A DNA stretch of 9,694 nucleotides from Sphingomonadaceae bacterium (lineage in GTDB: Bacteria; Pseudomonadota; Alphaproteobacteria; Sphingomonadales; Sphingomonadaceae): positions 1-9,694 of the forward strand of contig JAFARM010000024.1 in assembly GCA_019245455.1 (NCBI GenBank), given 5' to 3'. Of this stretch, positions 6,600 to 9,694 are shown one piece after another; position 1 is the first letter of the stretch; each line of letters opens with the position of its first letter. The translations under genes were made by a program, and so were the position numbers. The notes beneath the pieces are model-generated. The model searched no databases. It saw nothing but the letters and a program-made list of their open reading frames with translations, and was not told the DNA's origin.

Positions 6600-7126
6600 A
6601 GCGGCTGATCTTCCTCGTCCCCGTCGTGCTGTTCGCGGCGCTGATCGCGGTCTTCGCCCACGGGTTGACGCAGGACCCGTCGCGAATCCCCTCGGTGATG
6701 ATCGACCGGCCGCTGCCGACGTTCGAGCTGGCCGGGCTCGACGGCAAGCCGGGGTTCGCCAGCAGCGACGTCGCCGGCGAGCCGCACCTCTTGAACCTGT
6801 TCGCCTCATGGTGCGCCGCCTGCCCGCAGGAGCATCCGATGCTGTTCCAGATCGCCGCCAGTGGCGTCCCGGTGTTCGGCATCGACTGGAAGGACGATCC
6901 CGCCGCAGCTGCCAAGTGGCTGGCGCAGCTCGGCAATCCATACCGCCGCATAGCCGCCGACCCGACGGCGCGCACCGGCATCGATCTCGGCGTCACCGGC
7001 GTGCCCGAGACCTTCGTCGTCGATAAGCACGGCCGCATCCGCTACAAGCAGACCGGCCCGATCACCGCCGCCGACTGGAGCGGTACGCTGCAGCCGATGC
7101 TGGCGAAGCTCCGCAGCGAAGCGTGA
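6596..7126 (+). CDS. ccmG: Thiol:disulfide interchange protein CcmG (DsbE)
   Basis: This 176-residue membrane-anchored periplasmic thioredoxin keeps apocytochrome c and CcmH cysteines reduced for heme attachment. The N-terminal anchor is KRLIFLVPVVLFAALIAVFA (2-21). A thioredoxin fold follows with active site WCAAC (C73, C76) in the NLFASWCAACPQEHP context, acidic FGIDWKDD near residue 95, and the cis-proline P137 in GVTGVPETFVVD. The GTG start at 6596 overlaps the ccmF TGA as GTGA. An in-frame start at 6491 lies deep inside ccmF and has no domain support. The stop overlaps the ccmH start, again as GTGA. The CXXC dipeptide Ala-Ala differs from the more usual Pro-containing versions, but the rest is typical. 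Confidence 0.95.
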   Translation: MKRLIFLVPVVLFAALIAVFAHGLTQDPSRIPSVMIDRPLPTFELAGLDGKPGFASSDVAGEPHLLNLFASWCAACPQEHPMLFQIAASGVPVFGIDWKDDPAAAAKWLAQLGNPYRRIAADPTARTGIDLGVTGVPETFVVDKHGRIRYKQTGPITAADWSGTLQPMLAKLRSEA

Positions 7127-7647
7127 TCTCCTTCCGCACAATCTTGTCATCCCCGCGAAAGCGGGGACCCATCTCCCGAGGCCGCCGGAGATGGGTCCCC
7201 GCTTTCGCGGGGATGACACTTATGGGGTTGTGGGCCACCCCCACCCTCGCCGTCCTGCCCTCCGAGCAGCTCAAGGACCCCGCGCTCGAGGCCCGCGCGC
7301 GCGCCGTCAGCGCGGGCCTGCGCTGCGTCGTCTGTCAGAACCAGTCGATCGACGACAGCGACGCGCCGCTCGCCCACGACCTGCGCGTGCTGGTTCGCGA
7401 ACGGATCGTCGCCGGCGACACCGACGCGCAGGCGACGCAGTATCTCGTCGACCGCTACGGCCACTACGTCCTGCTGAAGCCGCCGTTCGAGACGGCGACG
7501 TGGCTGCTGTGGCTCGGCCCGGCGCTGGTGCTGGCGGGGGGCGCGGGCGGCATCGTGCTGTGGCTGCGGCGGCGGCCGACGGCGGTGCCGGCGCTGGCGG
7601 CGGACGAGGAGGCCGAGGTCGCGCGGCTGCTGGGGGATAATCGTTGA
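7123..7647 (+). CDS. ccmH: Cytochrome c maturation protein CcmH (CycL), signal region carrying a REP-like insertion
   Basis: CcmH is a membrane-anchored periplasmic thioredox partner that binds apocytochrome c. The core is intact: LRCVVCQNQSIDDSDAPLA with C68 and C71, the helical bundle to ~115, and a C-terminal membrane helix (TWLLWLGPALVLAGGAGGIV, 126-145). The GTG at 7123 overlaps the ccmG stop by 4 bases, like the other junctions. From it the protein starts MISFRTIL, then 24 residues encoded by the palindrome at 7145-7218 (SSPRKRGPISRGRRRWVPAF and AGMT), then LMGLWATPTLAVLPSEQ. Deleting the 24 residues gives MISFRTILLMGLWATPTLA, a normal Sec signal peptide. In-frame ATGs at 7213 and 7222, just after the palindrome, are alternative starts; they would give a short signal without its basic end. 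The actual start is uncertain. Confidence 0.93.
   Translation: MISFRTILSSPRKRGPISRGRRRWVPAFAGMTLMGLWATPTLAVLPSEQLKDPALEARARAVSAGLRCVVCQNQSIDDSDAPLAHDLRVLVRERIVAGDTDAQATQYLVDRYGHYVLLKPPFETATWLLWLGPALVLAGGAGGIVLWLRRRPTAVPALAADEEAEVARLLGDNR
7145..7218. repeat. REP-like palindrome inserted in ccmH
   Basis: This is a perfect 32-bp inverted repeat, arms 7145-7176 and 7187-7218, around a 10-base loop (CGAGGCCGCC). The arms begin TGTCATCCCCGCGAAAGCGG. Elements of this kind are abundant intergenic repeats in many proteobacteria. Bases 7147-7218 are exactly 24 codons, so the ccmH frame stays open through it. In the ccmG-ccmH mRNA it would fold into a very stable hairpin starting about 20 bases after the coupled GTG. 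The right end ...GGGGATG could act as a Shine-Dalgarno for the ATG at 7222. Confidence 0.92.
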
Positions 7648-8888
7648 CGATACTCTGGGTTGTGCTGGCGCTGATGCTGGCGCTGGCGGTGGCCGGGCTG
7701 ACCATCCCGCTCGTCCGCCGCTATGACGCGGCGGCGCGCGAGGGGGAGACGGTCGCCGCCGTCATCCGCACGCAGCTGGACGAGGTCGACGGCCAGCTGG
7801 CGTCGGGCGCGATCGACGCCGAAGCGGCGGCCGCGCTCCGCACCGAGCTCAAGCGCCGCCTGCTCGTCGAAGCGCGCGCGCGGCCCGTCGCCGTCCGCCT
7901 GCTGTCGGAGCGGGCGAGCGCACGCCGGGCACTGATCGTCGCCGCGTTGACGGCGCTCGTCGCCACGGGGGTCTATGCCGTGCGCGGCCGCCCCGACCTC
8001 GCGAGCACCGCGCCGCAGGTGGCGGCCGAGGTCGCCGCCGTCACCGGCACCGCGCCGGCGACCGACAGCGCCGTCAACGCCATGCTCGGCCAGCTCGAGG
8101 CGCGCGCGGCGCAGACGCCGGGCGACGCCCCGCTGTGGCAGACATTGGGCAGCGCCTACTTCGCGCAGCAGCGCTTCGCCGACGCCGCGACCGCCTATGC
8201 CAGGGCCGCCGCGCTCCGCCCGAAGGACGCCGCGCCCGTTTCCGCACAGGGCGAGGCGCTGACGCAGGCGGCGAACGGCGTCGTCACGCCCGAGGCGGCG
8301 AAGGCGTTCCAGGCCGCCCTCGCCCTCGACCCGAACGACCCCCGCGCGCGCTACTTCACCGCGCTCGCCCGCGACCAGGCCGGCGACCACCAGGGGGCGA
8401 TCGACGCCTGGGTGGCGCTGCTGAACGGCGCGCCGGCCGACGCGCCCTGGGCGCCGGCGCTGCGCCGCTTCGTCGAGCAGGCGGCGGCGGACGCGAAGAT
8501 TGACCTCGCCGGCCGCCTCAAGCCCGCGCCGGCGGAAAGCGCCGACGCCGCCTCCCCGCCGGAACCCGCCGCCACACCCGCCCCGCCCGTCCTCGCGGGC
8601 GCGGCCAACGCGCGCGGGCCCGACGCGGCGCAGGTCGCCGCCGCCGGGCAGATGAGCACCGGCGACCGCGCTGCCTTTATCAAGCAGATGGTCGAAAACC
8701 TCGCCGCCAAGCTCGCCGCCAACCCGCGCGACGCCGACGGCTGGATCCGCCTGATCCGCGCGCGGAAGGTGCTGGGCGACGACGCCGCGGCGAAGGCGGC
8801 GCTGGCGAGCGGGCGCAAGGCCTTCGCCGACGACCCCGCGTCGCAGCAGGCGATCGCCAGCGCCGCCGCCGCCCTGGGCGTGTCCTAA
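7644..8888 (+). CDS. ccmI: Cytochrome c maturation protein CcmI (TPR apocytochrome chaperone)
   Basis: This 414-residue protein binds the C-terminal helix of apocytochrome c and delivers it to CcmF/CcmH. The N-terminal part has TM1 (~3-24, ILWVVLALMLALAVAGLTIP), a cytoplasmic coiled region with YDAAAREGETVAAVIRTQLD and DGQLASGAIDAEAAAALRTE, and TM2 (~95-112). The periplasmic part holds TPR-like helices (LWQTLGSAYFAQQRFADAAT at 164-183, further ones to ~280), a Pro/Ala linker (~293-325), and a last helical pair (MVENLAAKLAANPRDADGWI ... ARKVLGDDAAAKAAL). The TTG start at 7644 overlaps the ccmH TGA as TTGA and has GGGGGA 6 nt upstream. It is separate from ccmH, unlike the fused E. coli CcmH. 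It is the last gene of the operon; no clear terminator follows. Confidence 0.93.
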   Translation: MTILWVVLALMLALAVAGLTIPLVRRYDAAAREGETVAAVIRTQLDEVDGQLASGAIDAEAAAALRTELKRRLLVEARARPVAVRLLSERASARRALIVAALTALVATGVYAVRGRPDLASTAPQVAAEVAAVTGTAPATDSAVNAMLGQLEARAAQTPGDAPLWQTLGSAYFAQQRFADAATAYARAAALRPKDAAPVSAQGEALTQAANGVVTPEAAKAFQAALALDPNDPRARYFTALARDQAGDHQGAIDAWVALLNGAPADAPWAPALRRFVEQAAADAKIDLAGRLKPAPAESADAASPPEPAATPAPPVLAGAANARGPDAAQVAAAGQMSTGDRAAFIKQMVENLAAKLAANPRDADGWIRLIRARKVLGDDAAAKAALASGRKAFADDPASQQAIASAAAALGVS

Positions 8889-8978
8889 AGACCCGCTTCG
8901 CCTGTTTACCGCGCCGCGCGGCAGGGTTAGGCTCACCGCCGAGTTCGCACAGGAATCGAACCGGCAAGGGGCAGGATC

Positions 8979-9694
8979 ATGGCGACGGAACACGGCAGGC
9001 ATCGCAGGCGGGCGGCGGCGGGGCCCGACCGCACGGTCTCGACAGCGGCGATCGGGTGCGGCGCGCTGGCGGCGATCGTCCTCGTCACCGGGGCGGCGGC
9101 GGTGTTCTTCACCAACCGCCTCGATTACGGTCCCGGCGTGCCGGCGTCGGTCGCCGTCGCCAATGGGCCGCCCCCCGACTACCCGATCCCGCAGCCGGCG
9201 GTGACGCCCGCGGCGAGCGCCGCCGCGCGCGCACCCGCCGTGACGAGCGGCGCGACCGCCGCCAGCGGCCCCGCCGCCGCCCTGCCGGCGTCGCCCGATG
9301 CCAAGCCCTCGTCCGCCGCCGCACCGACATCGGGCATCCCGGCCGGCGCGGGCGTCGTCGGGTCGGCGGTCGCGGGCAAGCCGCAGCTGTCGGTCTATTT
9401 CGCCACCGCAAAGGCCGACATCGCGCCCGATTTCGCGACCGCCGCCGCGCCGGTTAAGGCGTACCTCGCCGCCCACACGAGTGCGCGCCTCCACGTCTCG
9501 GGCTTCAACGACCCGCGCGGCAAGGCGGCGGCGAACGCCGAGCTGTCAAAGCACCGCGCGCAGGCGGTCGCCGCGGCGCTGACGAAGCTCGGCGTGCCGG
9601 CGGGGTCGATCGACCTCGTCAAGCCGGCCGAGACGACCGACGCGACGACCAGCCAGGCGGGCGCGCGGCGGGTCGATGTGACGGTGGCGGACGG
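8979..9694 (+). CDS. Membrane-anchored OmpA-like domain protein (C-terminus runs off right edge)
   Basis: The reading frame is open from the ATG at 8979 to the window end (238 codons). The ATG is preceded by GGGGCAGGATC, a fair ribosome-binding site. A basic N-terminus (MATEHGRHRRRAAAGPDR) leads into one membrane helix (~23-45, AAIGCGALAAIVLVTGAAAV), then an Ala/Pro-rich low-complexity linker (~50-133), then an OmpA-like domain (~136-238). The domain has YFATAKADI, SGFNDPRG, NAELSKHRAQAVAAAL and ARRVDVTV. The Asp of FND and the Arg of KHRA match the peptidoglycan diaminopimelate-binding residues of the family, so binding looks possible. The layout suggests an inner-membrane protein spanning to the cell wall. 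It lies 90 bases after ccmI on the same strand; whether it is in the operon is unknown. No specific function is recognised. Confidence 0.8.
   Translation, partial: MATEHGRHRRRAAAGPDRTVSTAAIGCGALAAIVLVTGAAAVFFTNRLDYGPGVPASVAVANGPPPDYPIPQPAVTPAASAAARAPAVTSGATAASGPAAALPASPDAKPSSAAAPTSGIPAGAGVVGSAVAGKPQLSVYFATAKADIAPDFATAAAPVKAYLAAHTSARLHVSGFNDPRGKAAANAELSKHRAQAVAAALTKLGVPAGSIDLVKPAETTDATTSQAGARRVDVTVAD

Noticed and set aside
5412..6941. 509-residue minus-strand open frame antisense to ccmF/ccmG
   Set aside because: Arg/Gln-rich shadow of ccmF; no conserved motif.
7062..7274. Minus-strand small open frame encoding a VIPAKAGTH...FRGDD-type peptide
   Set aside because: This is the translation of the REP-like palindrome, a common false small gene; there is no independent coding evidence.
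8889..8978. Terminator after ccmI
   Set aside because: A short GC palindrome (GCCGCGCGGC) is present but no T-tract follows it, so it is not called.
7464..9494. 676-residue minus-strand open frame antisense to ccmH, ccmI and the OmpA-like gene
   Set aside because: Low-complexity Arg/Gly sequence without recognisable motifs, spanning three supported plus-strand genes.

Overview
The window is about 70% GC with strongly GC-ending codons. The gene content is that of a Gram-negative alphaproteobacterium, most likely a sphingomonad. That assignment is inferred from the System I cytochrome c maturation genes, a Tat-exported PaoABC-type aldehyde oxidoreductase, a KirBac channel, and REP-like palindromes of a style common in alphaproteobacterial genomes. 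It could not be checked by search.

Left half, minus strand. Read in the direction of transcription from about 4580 down to 1, the order is: a SpoU/TrmH-family RNA methyltransferase; a small DUF2188 protein; a composite palindromic repeat whose last hairpin looks like an intrinsic terminator; a KirBac inward-rectifier K+ channel; then paoA, paoB and paoC. These last three are the [2Fe-2S], FAD/[4Fe-4S] and molybdenum-cofactor subunits of a periplasmic aldehyde oxidoreductase. Only PaoA carries a twin-arginine signal, so in this family the folded heterotrimer is exported with it. paoC runs off the left edge. Its visible part is odd: the first ~30 codons recur, in frame, 182 codons later.

Right half, plus strand. 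A 71-bp divergent spacer separates the methyltransferase from ccmF-ccmG-ccmH-ccmI, the heme-ligation and thioreduction arm of System I. Each of the three junctions is a 4-base overlap, and each downstream gene starts with GTG or TTG, so translation is probably coupled throughout. The ccmABCDE heme-export genes are not in the window. Downstream of ccmI, a membrane-anchored protein with an OmpA-like peptidoglycan-binding domain runs off the right edge.

I see no new multi-gene system; the content is mostly housekeeping. Two structural anomalies deserve attention. (1) A perfect 32-bp inverted repeat, a REP-like element, lies inside the signal-peptide region of ccmH; removing exactly 72 nt restores a textbook signal peptide in frame. 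(2) The paoC internal N-terminal duplication ends exactly at the window edge and is either a real chimera or an assembly fault. No tRNA, rRNA, CRISPR array, transposase or phage gene was seen. No gap between genes exceeds about 220 bases.
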